Assembly: GCF_028640845.1 (NCBI RefSeq) | Contig: NC_080541.1 | Coordinates: 29,096,435 to 29,160,434, forward strand | From: Ahaetulla prasina | Taxonomy: Eukaryota; Chordata; Lepidosauria; Squamata; Colubridae | Direction of reading: 5' to 3' | DNA: 64,000 nucleotides | Shown here: in pieces, positions 22,143-35,270 of the stretch | How positions within the stretch are numbered: position 1 is the stretch's first letter | How the letters are laid out: each line of letters begins with the position of its first letter | Program-made: the position numbers and the translations under genes | The notes under the pieces: model-generated | Databases searched by the model: none | What the model saw: the letters and a program-made list of their open reading frames with translations, nothing else | What the model was told of the DNA's origin: nothing

Positions 22143-24637
22143 TAAGCATTGCATGATGAAAACACTGGATAAGAATAGTTTCAAATGGCAGTTACAACCT
22201 TTCTATAAAGGGTCTGTGAAATAGGTTCACATACAGTTTTTGCTTAAGGCATCACATATGTAGTTTGGAATTTCCTTGGGCATAATTATAAGCCATACTT
22301 CTGTTGTTTATGATTGCTTAATGAGGATTTACAAATTCAAAACAAAAATGTTGTGCAGTCCCATGTAGAGGATTAAAAGTGGTTAACTTAACCAGAAAGA
22401 TTCAAAAAGATATTTTCAAGTTTCAGAAAGTAGTATTTGGGGGTGGGGTGGGGGATAAAAGCCTAAATGCCCTTGAGAAGACATGGTAAGACAGCAGATT
22501 TGGGACATTAGTTTCAAGTATGTTACAAATCTTTATTAATAAATACATTAAATCCCATTTTATTGCATAACATCTTGTTAACATTTCATGAAAATGCCAG
22601 ATAAAGTAATATTTTTCTTTCTAGAATTATATTCCTATTCCATTATATGTTCTATACTCTGTCCCATAGGTCAATTGCAGGATTTAAGCTTTCTGCCTCA
22701 TTAAAATTTGAGCAGTTAAAACATAGAGACAGAAGTTGGATAATTCCCTTTTTCAAAGTTATAATTAATGATTCTACCTGATTGTCGCGTTTCTACAATC
22801 CATCTAAAAAAAATACTTCATGAAGACGGTCAAGGGGTCTAAATGTCCTAAACACAAAGACTCTTTATCTTTTTGTGCTTCAGTGGCTAAAAAATGCAGG
22901 ACTGTCCCTACCTTCTAGTTGAGTATTTCTAGCTAGAAGCTGCTATCAGAAACCTAAATAACAAAAATATGCAAACTTGCACACTAATTCCCTTTGGAGA
23001 TAGATCTTGGCTGCAGCCCTGTCATAAATCAGAGAATTTCGATATGAAATGAGGCAAGCAGCTCTAATCATTTCTGCATTTCAAATTGGATCACTGGCTC
23101 AATCACGGGGCTTTTTAAACTGCTTGCCTAAGAGCAAATGTGAGGCGGGAGATAATTCTGAAGAAATCTCTTCTTTTGTGGCCATAGAACTCTTTTAACT
23201 GTTTCAAGACTGAAGGCCACATTCCAGTGATAATAACATATATCTGCTGGAAGAGATATGGATCCTTAAAGACATTTTCTTTCTCTTTCAACTCATAGAA
23301 TTCCATCAATATCTGCATACATTATATTACATATATAAGTGTGTGTGTGTCTGTATGTATATATGTGTGTGTGTGCGTGTGAAATTGTATGCATATGGAT
23401 ATTTATGTGCATCAAAAAGAGGGAGAGAAAAGAAGGGAAAAACATCATGACATATAACCATCGCATATTTTCCCCTATAATTTTCTCCTTCTATCTGCTT
23501 TATTTGGTATTGCTTTCAAATGCTCTCTTCCTGGACAGTTAACTTTTGTGCGGGTTTTGCATGGAAGGAAAATGTATTTAAAGGTGGGATTATAATGTGA
23601 GCAAAGTATTCCTGAAAGGTTTGCTTGGGGTGTTCTCTAACAATCGAGTGAAATTATTTTTCATGTGAATTTTGCTGCAGAAAAACAAAACAAAACAAAA
23701 AAATCTGGAATCAAACCCACAGGGGAAAAAAACTCCCCAAAATTGAAAATGTTCTTTATCAAACACACATTAGGGTTGAAGTTCTTCTTCCTTAAAAGCA
23801 CTGATTTTCTATTTTCATATCTTATCTGAACCCCTGGATATGATTTATCTGGGGAAAAATTAGCCTGGATGTCAATTACACTGTAAACAACATCTATCTT
23901 GATCCTCATTTTTTTTTAGCAGTGAACATCTTTTATTTCTTTAGCCCCATTGCAATTTCAGTGTCTTCACTACAGTGCTTCGAAATTGAATTTAACTCTA
24001 TTATCAGCAGCCTTTTGTAATCTCATGTAAGCCTAATAGTGATCAGATAGAATTTTAAAGCTAAGCTTCCTGCATTTTAAGGACTAATTTAATGTTTATC
24101 AAATTTTTGCTTTAGAGAGTTAAAAAAAATCCTTATCAGTTCCTTTTCGTCTCCTATTTTCACCACCCTAATGTCTACCGAATATTGTACTTCCTTCTGG
24201 GAACTTGCATTTTTCTCTGGGTTAGATAATTTATTTTTTCATTACTTTCATTTCCTTGTTTGGTTCATGTTTAGTGTACAACCGATGTGTGTATGAGAGG
24301 CAGAAACACAGAGATATAATTTTAATTTTTATTTGTTACTAATTATAAGAACATGATAAATTAGAACACTATGTATTTAAGGAAACTTTTCCCCCTAATA
24401 TATATCAAAAGCAGCTTTATTTTAAATTTTCAAAAAAGTCTATCATTCACCTTTTTTCAGGAAAAAAATATCTCAACACTAACCATGATATATCCATGTG
24501 GACAAGGGATTATATTTATATGAAGAATGAAAATGATAGCCATTAATATTGTTTACAAAAACAGACCTATTTTCAATCATGTATTACTCAGGAAAACAAG
24601 CTGATTTTAATTTTGTTCTGTCACAGAGGCTATAGAT
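22143..24637. other. Unrecognised intronic sequence with a short TG repeat
   Basis: A (TG)n-rich tract lies at 23339-23380. The part at 22990-23170 is repeat-free and of mixed composition and is a candidate conserved noncoding element. No gene. Confidence 0.4.
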
Positions 24638-24864
24638 CAGGGGTGTCAAATTTTGATTTCATTGAGGGTCTCATCAGGGTTGTATCTGACCTTGGGGGGG
24701 GTGCAGGGTGTGTGTGGACAGAGTGGGCATGGCCACACACACTTTGCCAGTAGCCCCCCAAGCTCCATTTTCACTGGAAGAGGCACCGCAGGCCGGTCCT
24801 TTGCTGCCTCAGAGTGGCCCCACAGACCGGATGCTGCCTACCAGCCTTGAGTTTGACACCTCTG
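24638..24864. mobile_element. hAT nonautonomous element, GTGTCAAACTC family (227 bp)
   Basis: Left end CAGGGGTGTCAAATTTTGAT, right end TTGAGTTTGACACCTCTG. Flanks CTATAGAT (24630-24637) and CCATAGGT (24865-24872) match at 6 of 8. Related to the element at 13124 but shorter. Confidence 0.82.
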
Positions 24865-24872
24865 CCATAGGT

Positions 24873-27062
24873 TATTCTTACCAATTCAAAAACCAGAAAC
24901 ATTTACAATAGTCTCTAATTTAGGTATGAAATCACAAGTTCTGATACTCTCCTAGATAGAAGGAAAACCAATAGGAAAATGAGTAGCAGAATGACTTTTT
25001 CCTTTGGCATCTTCTTGGCACCTTCAATTGATTTAATGAAAGTTTGACCCACGTTAGTTTACCTTTGACAAATTAGGCTACATTAGTCTATCTTTGACAA
25101 ATATAATGAAAAGGAGTGTTATCATGAGAGGATGTTATAATCCCATACAACTTGAGTTTGGCCAGTACTGAAAAAGTGCATTTTATGCATTTCGCCTACT
25201 TTTAACTATTAAAAAAAGATTTTGTAAAATGCTATTCTAACTGAACGTTCTTCATGTTTTCAGGAAAAAAAAATGTCTATCAGTTGAAATTCTGATAATA
25301 CTGTCGATTTCAGAACATCACCACTGAATAACAGCTGTACCCTAAGAAATCTGTGTCCCTAATTGTAGACATGACGTGACAATATTAAAGAATGGGGCAA
25401 GTGAAATTAGTATTATGCTGACTGTCCGACAGCAGATCACAAAGTTAGAAAAGGACATAATTAGAGGTTCATCAGGAATTTTGCTGACCAATAACTAGCA
25501 ATATATTTATAATACTATTTGGCAGCTACATACAATATTTGCTGTTTCCCACTTGCCAGTCTTTTTACTGGCAGCTGGAAAAAGAAATTTTTCATTGTAT
25601 TTTTATGTCTGTGCACGTTTCCTAAAGAGAACAAGAGAATACCTCCAAAGATGTATTCTTTTTAAAATAAATAATATTTTAAATACTTGATTTGACTCCT
25701 CCCCAATTTTTTTGACATTTCTATAACTGCAAAATGAAATCTTTAAAAGTTCAGCGTGGAGTTATATCTGCAAATTTAGTGTGCAAGATCCAGAGGAGGG
25801 GGCTGCTGTTGCCCCTTATGCTCATCTAGCTATTATGGTTAAATACTTATGATAATGACATATTATCTTTCTAATCCTTTCCATTTTTACTTTGCTGGAA
25901 AAGACACAAAACTTCAATATCTCCGCATGCAAAAGTAGGAGATCTTTTAATGTATAACATCAGCTGACACTTCTCCCTGAACTACAGAGAACGGAGCAAA
26001 GTAATTAAGTAGATTTATTTAGCTGCTTCCTAGTTCAATTTGAAGAACAGAGATGGCATTTTAGAGATGCCACTACGTTTTCCAAAACTTTAAGATGTAA
26101 TAGTGTTAAGCATGACAGGAGCACTGCTGCAATGGGTACAAATTTAACATATGCCTACATAAATACAATTATAACTTTCAGGGAAAAATATAATTGTTAT
26201 CTATAGGCTGCCCAGAAAATTCTACATAATAATCCTTAACATAACATAATACCATAATAAATCTGCATTGAATTCCCAAAGCTTTTGCTGCAATTTCTGA
26301 GCTGTGGGTGTGACCTATTACCACGATCCTGAAGAGTTACCTTTCCTCCTTCCTCCTCATTTAAACATATGAATAAGTAGCAGAAATATATGCGCAGAAT
26401 GATTACAACATTCTGCTAAGACATCTGGTTAGAAATAGATATTCCTAATCATCACTAACAGTGGCATAGAAGCAGACAGATTTACACTTAGAATAGTCTG
26501 TCTGCTTTAAGAGTAAAAGTTAACTATATTTATCAATAATTCTCAATCAGAAAAAGATATTATTATTTACAAAAATATTTTGTTTAAAACCTACCTATGA
26601 GTAATCAAAACTAAGGTCCACCATGTGTTTTAGCCGTGATAAAAAGGTGCAATGTTTATATTGCAATCCTAAATCTGCATATTCAAAATGAAGTCTCCTT
26701 ATATTGAAGTCTCATTGTTAAGTGTGCACAAAGTGGTAAGTAACCTCAAGTTAATTTTAAATAGAAAATGTTCATGCCTCGTGTTCATGTTCATAATGAG
26801 ACTTCTTTAAACGATGAAAAAAAGAAGATTCTTATAGCACATCACATGCGTGCAAGATAAATAAGCCATCTTTAGCTTAAACATCAATTTACGCAGGAAA
26901 AAAGGCTTACTTTAAAAAGAATATAGAACCTCAGCGACTAAAAATAGAAACACAAAAGAAAAGGAACAAAATCTGCAATAACAAAATCCAAGGTAAAATG
27001 CTTTGGGGAGGATGGTCAATTTCATACCATAAGTCATTTGTTACTAGCTTGAAAACTCATCC
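24873..27062. other. Unrecognised intronic sequence
   Basis: AT-rich with no repeats recognised. 25950-26060 is another possible conserved element (contains CATCAGCTGACACTT). No gene. Confidence 0.4.
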
Positions 27063-27440
27063 TTATTATTCGTATTTTTATTATTCGTATTTGTATACCG
27101 CCCTATCTCCCGAAGGACTCAGGGCTTATCATCAGAGATGGGTTTCAGCAGGTTCTGACCAGTTCTGAAGAACCAGTAGTGGAAATTTTGAGTAGTTCAG
27201 AGAACCAGTAGTAAAAATTCTGACTGGCCCCACCCCCATCTATTCTCTGTCTCCCAAGTCCCAGCTGAATGGGAGGAAATGGGGATTTTGCAGTAACCTT
27301 CCCCTGGAGTCAGGAGGGAATGGAGATTTTACAGTATCTTTCCCCTGCCACGCCCACCAAGCCACACCCACCAAACAGGTAGTAAAAATTTGAAACCCAC
27401 CACTGCTTGTCATCCCACAACATATTTAAACTTTATATTC
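27063..27440 (-). mobile_element. L2-type LINE 3' end, split by a hAT element
   Basis: TATACCGCCCTATCTCCCGA followed by AGGACTCAGGGC is the reverse complement of a squamate L2 3' end, with its (ATTATT)-like tail at 27063-27095. A hAT element at 27133-27405 interrupts it; a few more bases appear to continue to about 27440. Confidence 0.65.
27133..27405 (-). mobile_element. hAT nonautonomous element, GGTTCTCC family (inverted)
   Basis: 273 bp. Left end CAGAGATGGGTTTCAGCAGG, right end TTGAAACCCACCACTG. Flanks CTTATCAT (27125-27132) and CTTGTCAT (27406-27413) match at 7 of 8. Opposite orientation to the copies at 3186 and 27728. Confidence 0.87.
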
Positions 27441-27475
27441 CCCCCTCCACTTTCTTTCTCTTCTTTGTAAGTACC

Positions 27476-27655
27476 AGATGCTTCTTCGCCTTTCTACTTA
27501 TAGAAGATGCTTCTTCGACTTTCTACTTGTTGTATAGACTGTGAAGGATGTGTGTTTTTGTTTTATTTTTATAGCTTTCTTATGTATGATGTACACTGAA
27601 GACAGCATTTAATTTTGTTGTACGAGGTGCAATGACAATAAAGTTAAACTAAACT
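27476..27655 (+). mobile_element. LINE 3'-UTR-like fragment
   Basis: ATGTACACTGAAGACAGC, then TTTTGTTGTACGAGGTGCAA and TGACAATAAAG form a typical vertebrate LINE 3' terminus. The start contains a 27-bp tandem duplication around AGATGCTTCTTCG. Class uncertain. Confidence 0.5.
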
Positions 27656-27727
27656 ACTGTTTGTCTGAGCCTGGGTGAACATTGTGTCTCCTCTTCCATT
27701 TATACTTCTTCACATGTTGGGTATGAC

Positions 27728-28027
27728 CAGTGATGGGTTTCAAAATTTTTTACTAACGGTTCTGTGGGTGTGGCTTGGTGGGTGTGATATGGTATGGCTT
27801 AGTGGGAGTGGCTTGGTGAAGGATACTGTAAAATCTCTACTCCCTCCACAATCCAGGGGAAGGTTACTGCAAAATCCCCATTTCTCCAGATCAGCTGGGA
27901 CTCAGGAGGCAGTGAACAGATGGGGGCAGGGGCAGTCAGAGATGGTATTTACCGGTTCTCCGAACTACTCAAAATTTCCACTACCGGTTCTCGAGAATTG
28001 GTCAGAACCTGCTGAAACCCACCTCTG
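27728..28027 (+). mobile_element. hAT nonautonomous element, GGTTCTCC family (300 bp)
   Basis: Left end CAGTGATGGGTTTCAAAATT; the right end reverses to CAGAGGTGGGTTTCAGCAGG. Exact 8-bp duplication GGTATGAC at 27720-27727 and 28028-28035. Two GGTTCTC units near the right end. Confidence 0.9.
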
Positions 28028-28099
28028 GGTATGACAATATCTTGCCCTATTCTGGTCTCCCCACCATCCTTCCTCCCAGTTTAGAATAACAGAAAGCAA

Positions 28100-28101
<2 letters not shown>

Positions 28102-28140
<39 letters not shown>
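28102..28140 (+). repeat. (GT)n microsatellite
   Basis: About 19 uninterrupted GT units, a potential Z-DNA-forming tract. Confidence 0.97.
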
Positions 28141-28144
<4 letters not shown>

Positions 28145-28640
28145 TGCGTTTCTATGTGAGTATTGTGTGTGCTCTATTTTTTCTTCAGCTGAAGCTGACG
28201 GGAGCTTCCTCCTTCCAAGCCTCGCCTTAACTCCTTTTTTCTGACCACAGACAGAACTAAGTTTTTCCACCACTTGTCCTTTAACAGAAACTCTCCTCAT
28301 TTCAGAATTCAAAGTGGGGGACAGATTCCTTTTGCAATGTTTGGTTGTTGTTGTTTTGTTGTTGTTGTTAACCAGTTGTTTTGCTGGTAGTTTTCCCAAC
28401 AATGAGGCTATTGCTCTGAGGTGGCATTCATTATGTTCTTATGTACTGGAATATATGCCAAAAGCTAAGGAGACAGTCCTTAGTAGCCACTGAGCATAAA
28501 GCAGCATCTAGCCAATTAACTTAAAATCTTGAAAAGCTGAGCAGAATTAGACTTGAATAATCCTTGAATGGAATAACATTAGAAAATTCCACATTTGTCA
28601 GATGAATGTGATCAGAGAGAGGAATTCTGAATATCTATTC
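28141..28640. other. Unrecognised intronic sequence
   Basis: Includes a short (GTT)n-like run near 28344-28370. Nothing else identified. Confidence 0.5.
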
Positions 28641-28648
28641 CTCTAATC

Positions 28649-28763
28649 CACTGTTTGTCAACCTTAGCCATTTTCACATATGTGGACTTCAACTCCCAGA
28701 ATTACCCAGACAGCTATGCTTCAAGTTCGCACATCTTTAAGTTGCTAAGGTTGAGAAACATTG
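28649..28763. mobile_element. hAT palindromic MITE (115 bp)
   Basis: Left CACTGTTTGTCAACCTTAGC and reversed right CAATGTTTCTCAACCTTAGC; the centre has GGACTTCAACTCCCAGAAT. Exact 8-bp duplication CTCTAATC at 28641-28648 and 28764-28771. Confidence 0.9.
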
Positions 28764-28771
28764 CTCTAATC

Positions 28772-29215
28772 AAACTTACACAGATATGATCAATTAATAC
28801 TTCATTTGAAACTTCCTTATACTTTCTTTATGAAGAAAACAAAAATAATTCCATGGCTTCTTTTCTATCCATGCTTACTGGATCAAATATTCATTGCGAA
28901 TTGGATTATATATACTGGAGAGTTAAAATTTCTCAGAGAGCAATGCAGGTATCTAATCAAAATTAAGTGTAGTGTCACACTCATAATACAGCTAATTTGT
29001 TAGGAGTGGCACACGTATGAATTTAGCAAATAATAGTTTAGAGCTATTACTGGTCTCTGCAATTGTTTAATCAATTCCCAACTTCAGTTTTACACCTTTC
29101 AGATGTCAAAGGATAATTGAGCCTAAAAATAATTTTAAAAATAAGCATTAAAGTATTTTAAAAATAATTCTTACTTCTGCTCTTTTTCCGTTATTGGAGC
29201 TCATATTTCTATAAA
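28772..29215. other. Unrecognised intronic sequence
   Basis: No recognised feature. Confidence 0.5.
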
Positions 29216-29738
29216 TAAGAATTAGTAAGACCATACCTAGAATACTGAATCCAGTTTTTGTCACTACGCTATAAAAAATATGTTGAGTCTCTAGAAAGAG
29301 TGCAGTGAAGAGCAACAAAGATGACTAGCGACCTGGAGGCTAAAACATGAAGAATGGTTGCCAGAACTGGGCATGGCTAGTCTAGTGAAGAGAAGGTTCA
29401 GAGGAGACATGATAGCAGTATTCCAATATTTGAGGGGCTGTCACAGATTGGGTCAACCTGTTTTCCAAAGCACCTGAAGGCCAGACAAGGAATAATGGTT
29501 GGAAACTGATCAAGGAGAGATTCAACCTAGAAATAAGGAAGAATAAGGACAGTGAGAACAATCAACCAATGGAATAGCTTGACTTCAGAAGCTTCATCAT
29601 TTGGGAGCTTCATCACAGGAGGCTTTCAAGAAGAGACTGGACTGCCATCTTCAGAAATGGTATAGGGTCTCCTGTTTGGGTGAGGGGTTGGACTAGATGA
29701 CCCACAAGGTTCCTTCCAACTCTGTTATTCTGTATTCC
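29216..29738 (+). mobile_element. CR1 LINE 3' fragment
   Basis: Starts near AGACCATACCTAGAATACTG and carries CTAGAAAGAGTGCAGTGAAG. Ends CAAGGTTCCTTCCAACTCTG with TTATTCTG. Several frameshifts; divergent from the copy at 18105. Confidence 0.9.
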
Positions 29739-31340
29739 TTCCGTAAATCACAGGATGACTTTCTGAATGCCTAAAAAGAATAGCTGACATATAACTTATC
29801 ACCATTTTACTTTTGATCCTGGTACTATCAGAATAATACCAAAAAGAATGCCTACTGTTTTCTCCCTGATATCAAGAACATTTGTTGTTCCAGCAATTAA
29901 ACTTTTAAGTGAGGAAACTAAGCCAATTGTTTAATGTTACAAATCCAATAAACTATAAGACTTGCGGCCAGCTTGTCCAAAAGCCACCAGATGACCATCC
30001 TCTGATCTAGGTGTTTGCTCAAGGACTATCTTAAATGGCATCCTGCTTCCAAGCACACTTCTACGTTAATCTGTGACAACAGGATATTCACATGTCAACA
30101 AGACAAATGCCTAATGGGGAACCCTACTACCAAGAAATAAAGTGCACCATTCAAACTGCCAATAAAAAAGAAATTTAGAAAAGATTAAAAGTTTGATTTC
30201 TGGCATCTTCATTTCCATTGAGAGTGAAATCAAACTAACAGTAAGTTTCAGGATTTCTTACACTTCTTCTTTCTGAGTCTGAAATGCACTTCATTTTTTC
30301 CTTAATTTTTTGCTAACAGACCAATTATACAGATACACACTTAGTATTGAGATCAAATCTACAATCTCCCTTAAATGTGACTGAATAAGAAAGAGAAAAA
30401 GATAATAAATGAGCAAAATACTTTTCTAATTCATCTTTTACTGCTTCAAGTCAATGCAATTGAAATATGCCTATATAAATACAAATTATGCCACATGGGA
30501 AACCAATGTAGTTATGTCACTGGGCTTAGATTTTCTGTTATGTGTAAATAAGCAAATTCCCACATTAGGCCTCACCTAATGCTTTTTTTCCAATATGCCT
30601 TTTTCTGTTTCTTTCTTCTCTGCACACTGAATCAGAGATGTAAGGTTATTTTATTAAGATAAGCAGCATTTTTAAAAGTTACACTAACTTCTCATCTTTA
30701 AAAATAAATTATCAGCTATGGTACAAGTTATTTAATATGGACAAAAATATGTTGAGATAAGCCACCTACGCTCTCAACTTATTCAAGACAAATAAAAACT
30801 GCAGAGTAGAAATGGAATTTATTTCAAATCTAACTTTCTTATGTCGTATCCTTCTATGTTTCATAAAGCATGAATTTATAAAGAAAAGATTGTAATATTC
30901 TTTCAGGACTCTTGATTGGGCACATGAATGCAAGGGTACATTTTGTGTAAAAATTATTTATTTATTCATTCATTCATTCTAAAGGTTTCTATATCACTTC
31001 AAAGATAGTACTATAAATCAAAAGTTATAAAAATTATGAAGCATCAATAACAATATTTTGAGAGAGAATAATGTGATGTGTATATACAGTACCATATGTT
31101 TGTATGACTATTTTTATATCAGCTCAAGGTTATTCAGTATGCATATTTGCTTTAATACTATAGTGATCAAATAAACAGAATGACAAATACTGTTCCTTCT
31201 GTTTATTTATTCTGATTGTAGATTCATACATTATTTTGTGTAGACATTGATCTTACCTTTTTTTAGATATAGATGATTGTAGGGTTTTGTTTTGTAGTTC
31301 CCTTGATAAAGGAATTGCCTGTAGCACACTGGGTTTTCAT
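29739..31340. other. Unrecognised intronic sequence
   Basis: (TTTA)/(TTCA)-type repeats at about 30956-30980 followed by TCTATATCACTTC may be a worn L2 tail on the minus strand. Nothing else. Confidence 0.4.
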
Positions 31341-31349
31341 ACGCCACAG

Positions 31350-31477
31350 CAGGGGTTCTCAACCTTGGTCACTTTAAGACATGGGAACTTCAGCTCCCAG
31401 AATTCCCATATGCTGGCTGGGGAATTCTGGGAGCTAAAGTCCTCATGTCTTAAAGTTGCCAAGATTGAGAAATGCTG
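31350..31477. mobile_element. hAT palindromic MITE (128 bp)
   Basis: CAGGGGTTCTCAACCTTGGT at the left; reversed right end CAGCATTTCTCAATCTTGGC; central GCTGGCTGGGGAATTCTGGG. Flanks CGCCACAG (31342-31349) and TGCTACAG (31478-31485) differ by two C/T changes. Confidence 0.85.
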
Positions 31478-31485
31478 TGCTACAG

Positions 31486-34400
31486 CATTTCCTACTGGTT
31501 CTTGAGAGACAAGTTTTCCTCCTTTTTCTACATACTTAGAAATCCCCAGTGATTTCTCTGTAGCCGTCCAAAGGTTACTTAGGTACTGCTATCTGCTGAA
31601 TTAGGCATAGCCTTATTATAACCTATGCCTAATGCTTCAAAAGTTCCATAATAAAACTGAGGAAAATTACTGAAAGGTTGGGCCAATTTTTGGGAACTTA
31701 GCTAATACTCAAAGCCATCAGAATTGATTCTGTAAATATGACTTACTTACAGTTCTTATGGTACCAAAATAATTAACGATTTTAATTGATCACCTATTGT
31801 GTCTATATGGATTTTTTAAAAAATAAAATAAAATACTTCTTTTATTTCCAGGTCTCCAATATAGGATTCTTTTTAAGTTGTGAATTTGTTTCTCTTACAT
31901 TATCTTAAATATTTGGAAATTGCAACCAAGTAACAATTAAAAAGCAAAATGATCAACAAAATAACCAAAGTAATCCATTATAGAATCTGACGAATAAAAA
32001 TAATGACAATTATGCTAATACACAAAAATGACATTGTAGATGATTTTGTAGATGATTTCAAATGCTATTAGGCCTGAATAAAAACTGAACAGAACATTTC
32101 CCAACCTATTCACCAATGTTTACAATCCTTAGCTCTTGTTCCTACGTTGCTTCTTACAGTGGTAAAATCTCTCATCGTGAAAGAGTTTTGTTGACAGCAA
32201 CTAAATTTGCACAGAGAAGTTTTCTCATTTTTTATTAACTAGCAACTCCAGTTACATCAATACTGTAGAATGCATTTGAAACAGCTGAAATAAGTCTTTC
32301 AAACTCACAGGTAGAAAAAAATATTGGTGGGCAAAAAAGGATCAAGAGACCAACCTTTCAGTAGAATTTGTTTTTATTCATTAATTAAGACTTTTTTTTG
32401 TCTATGAATAAAACTTCAGTTGAATAATCTCCTGATTAAATCAATTAGCACCTGTATCAGTAATAATTATGCAGATTCTAGGCAGTCATTAGCTTATCTA
32501 GTTTCCTTTAATGAGAATATTATTACCATTTATGTATAGCATCAACAGGAGGAATAATATTGTAGAAAGCCAAAAAGGGTTTTTTTTACTCCTTTTACGT
32601 ATTTATTATTAACAGTTGGATTTAAAAATTATACACTGCTCTTTCCTGCAATTACAGTTACTTAATGATCTATTGTGCATGGATGATATAATTATTCAAA
32701 TACCCATAGGCATTGGAGAAAACTCTAAGACATGCCTGAATGCTAACAATAATTTCAGGCAGTATGTTGCAATGTTTGCAAATTTTTAAAAAAAGTGAAA
32801 ATCCATTTTATTTTGTAAACTTTCCTATAAGTTGGTTCCCATTCATTGGACTTGCATTTGGGATTGCATTTATGTATTCATTTTCCCACTGACTTCAGTA
32901 CAAGACTCAGCCAGAGCTCTTGCTGCATTTAAATATTATGACATTTGAAGGGGAATCTCTAAGGAGACTAATTTGCCAAATTTAGATACATGGGAGGCCC
33001 GCCTTGTTTTAGTCAGTATGAAAATGGGTATTTTGAAAACATTCAATTAGTCTCTGTGTGAAACTTTTAATTATTCAATTTCTGAACCTACTCGCATCAT
33101 ATTCCACTAATTTCATCAGTCTAGGACAAAGACCTACGATTTCTAGGTAATGTTTTGAATACTTCTGATGTGAAACCTGGTCTTTAACAAACACTCCGGG
33201 GAAAAATTGCTTTTGAACTGCTACTAGAAAAAGAGAATGCTGCATGTTTTACCCTAGGAAGATCTGAGGAATAAAATGCCTCCTTTCTGAAATCGTAACA
33301 GACTTCTTTTGTTGCAAAGCAAGAACATAGTCAAAGTTTAACTGCCTTCTAAATAGAGCTTTCCATTCTGTTAATCTTATTTCTCTTTATCTCTTCGCCT
33401 TCCTTCCCGTGACCTTTCTTTGAACTGTATGTAAAGCCTACTGAAGCCTACTTCAGTTGAAAGCAATGATTTAAATGCAATGCAATTATAAATGAAATTG
33501 AATTAATTTTAATTTTGTTTTCATCAATTTTGACTTCTTTCATTTAGAGCAGCTCACAAACATTGGAGAGACAGAGCAATCCTTAAAATTGTGACAATAT
33601 ACTCTCCCTGTATGTATGTATGTATATATGTGTGTGTGTGTGTATATATCTCAATGCATATATCAATATAAAAATCACAGTGCGCCACTTAGCAGGGAAG
33701 CTTTCTTGTGTTCCATCTCGGGGAGAGTTGATTGTGAAGAAACACAAGAAAGGCCGTTCTTGGAAGAGGCACTGAAAGCAACAAATGGAAGTTAGATTGA
33801 CGCACATTAGTTTCAGCACAAGGTAGAAATATATTATTCTCCTAAGTTCTAGATCTCAATGAAAGTCTACACAGTGGTTTTCTAAAGGCTGTTTTTGTGT
33901 TACTGTTTCTACTGATTATATCGCAACAGAGTTCTGTTGACATAGATAGATAATATACATTTATATATTTAAATATAATATACAAATAAAACACTCCATG
34001 CTGCCCTCAATGGTTGTGCATCCCAATGGAAAGTTAGCCAGGTTTAATAACCTAATCCTCAAATGCATTGATCTATTCAAATTGATTTCTACTTAAACTA
34101 AACCTGGTATGATTCTATGGAACTCAAAGTGCCTACCAACCATCACACACCAGATTGATTAGCAAAACCAATATTCATATTTATGGGAGGATCCATTACA
34201 ACTGTTGTGCCTGTGTGATTTCTCTTTCAATATCCATTGCTCTGAAAAGTCTAGCTGAAAGATGAAGTTGTACAATCTCATTCAACAAAATGATCTTGCT
34301 GTTGACCCTTGTACTAACTTTGCTATTAAGCAAAAACAGGCACATTTTCAAATATTGATTCCAACTAATGTCTGATCCTAACAGGCATGATTGTATCAAT

Positions 34401-34754
34401 GCTCCAGTATAATAGAAGGAGTGTCAGAGTTAAACAGAATAGCTTTAGATAAGATCACAATCTTCCTCACAATGATGCGATGGCATCAAGGACTTGGTAT
34501 AGCGTTCAGGGTAATTATCATTAATAGATATTGGCAAACAGGAGAGAACAGCTGCTACCAAGACATAAATAAATTTCACTAGGATAGAATAAAATAAGTT
34601 TTATCAAGGTTGCGGCAATAAGACACAAGATATATAAGACAGGGAAGAGTCAGCATGTTCATTCCTCAAATTTCAAATGATCAGTATTCAGTCAGAAGAA
34701 GGAACTCCTGAAGAAAACCTCAGTGGTAAGTATCAAAAGCCCTATTTCTTTTGT
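31486..34754. other. Unrecognised intronic sequence with one microsatellite
   Basis: Long AT-rich stretch without a recognised repeat family except a TATG/TG tract at 33609-33650. No gene. Confidence 0.5.
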
Positions 34755-35047
34755 GTCGAGAACTTGCCACAGCCAACTCGCTGTGGACAATCTAACAATT
34801 CTATTTAATTATTTAAAATAAAAATGAAAAAATATTTTAATTTTTGCCATTCAACATTTCATTCTGTCCCTCCTTTTGCATCCTTTTTTAAATGATTCTA
34901 TTCCATTTCTTTGATATTAGTGAAACTTTTGTGCCGCAACGAGTTGTCCTGTGGTGAGTTGCCCATAGCGAGTTATCCCACAGTGAGTTGGCTGTGCGAG
35001 CTGGCCATGGCGAGTTGGCTGCGACAAATTGTCATAGACAATTGTGT
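34755..35047. mobile_element. MITE-like element with GAGTTG minisatellite arms
   Basis: The right part holds about six or seven 13-15-bp units built on GAGTTG (starts 34941, 34956, 34970, 34985, 34998, 35012). The left part has an inverted unit, CCACAGCCAACTCGCTGTGG at 34767-34786. AT-rich spacer between. Termini and target duplication not defined. Confidence 0.5.
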
Positions 35048-35172
35048 ATTTCATGTGTATGTTGATGTCAGACATATGTACAAAGAAGGAGGGCTTTTAT
35101 CATGATTTGCATTGAAGGTTATGACCTTTAAGTCCTGCATGGCACAGGGCCTCTCCCTACCCATTCCTCTAG

Positions 35173-35208
35173 GATAGACAGATAGACAGACAGGCAGACA
35201 GACAGACG
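35173..35208 (+). repeat. (AGAC)n microsatellite
   Basis: Imperfect GACA/GATA-type repeats. Confidence 0.9.
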
Positions 35209-35270
35209 TGCTTCCCTGGAAACATAAGCTGGCTTCATATCCACTCTCTGTACTGTTTTCAATATCAATA

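Noticed and set aside
34941..35030. CRISPR-like array
   Set aside because: Repeats are degenerate, 13-15 bp and without spacers, in vertebrate DNA.
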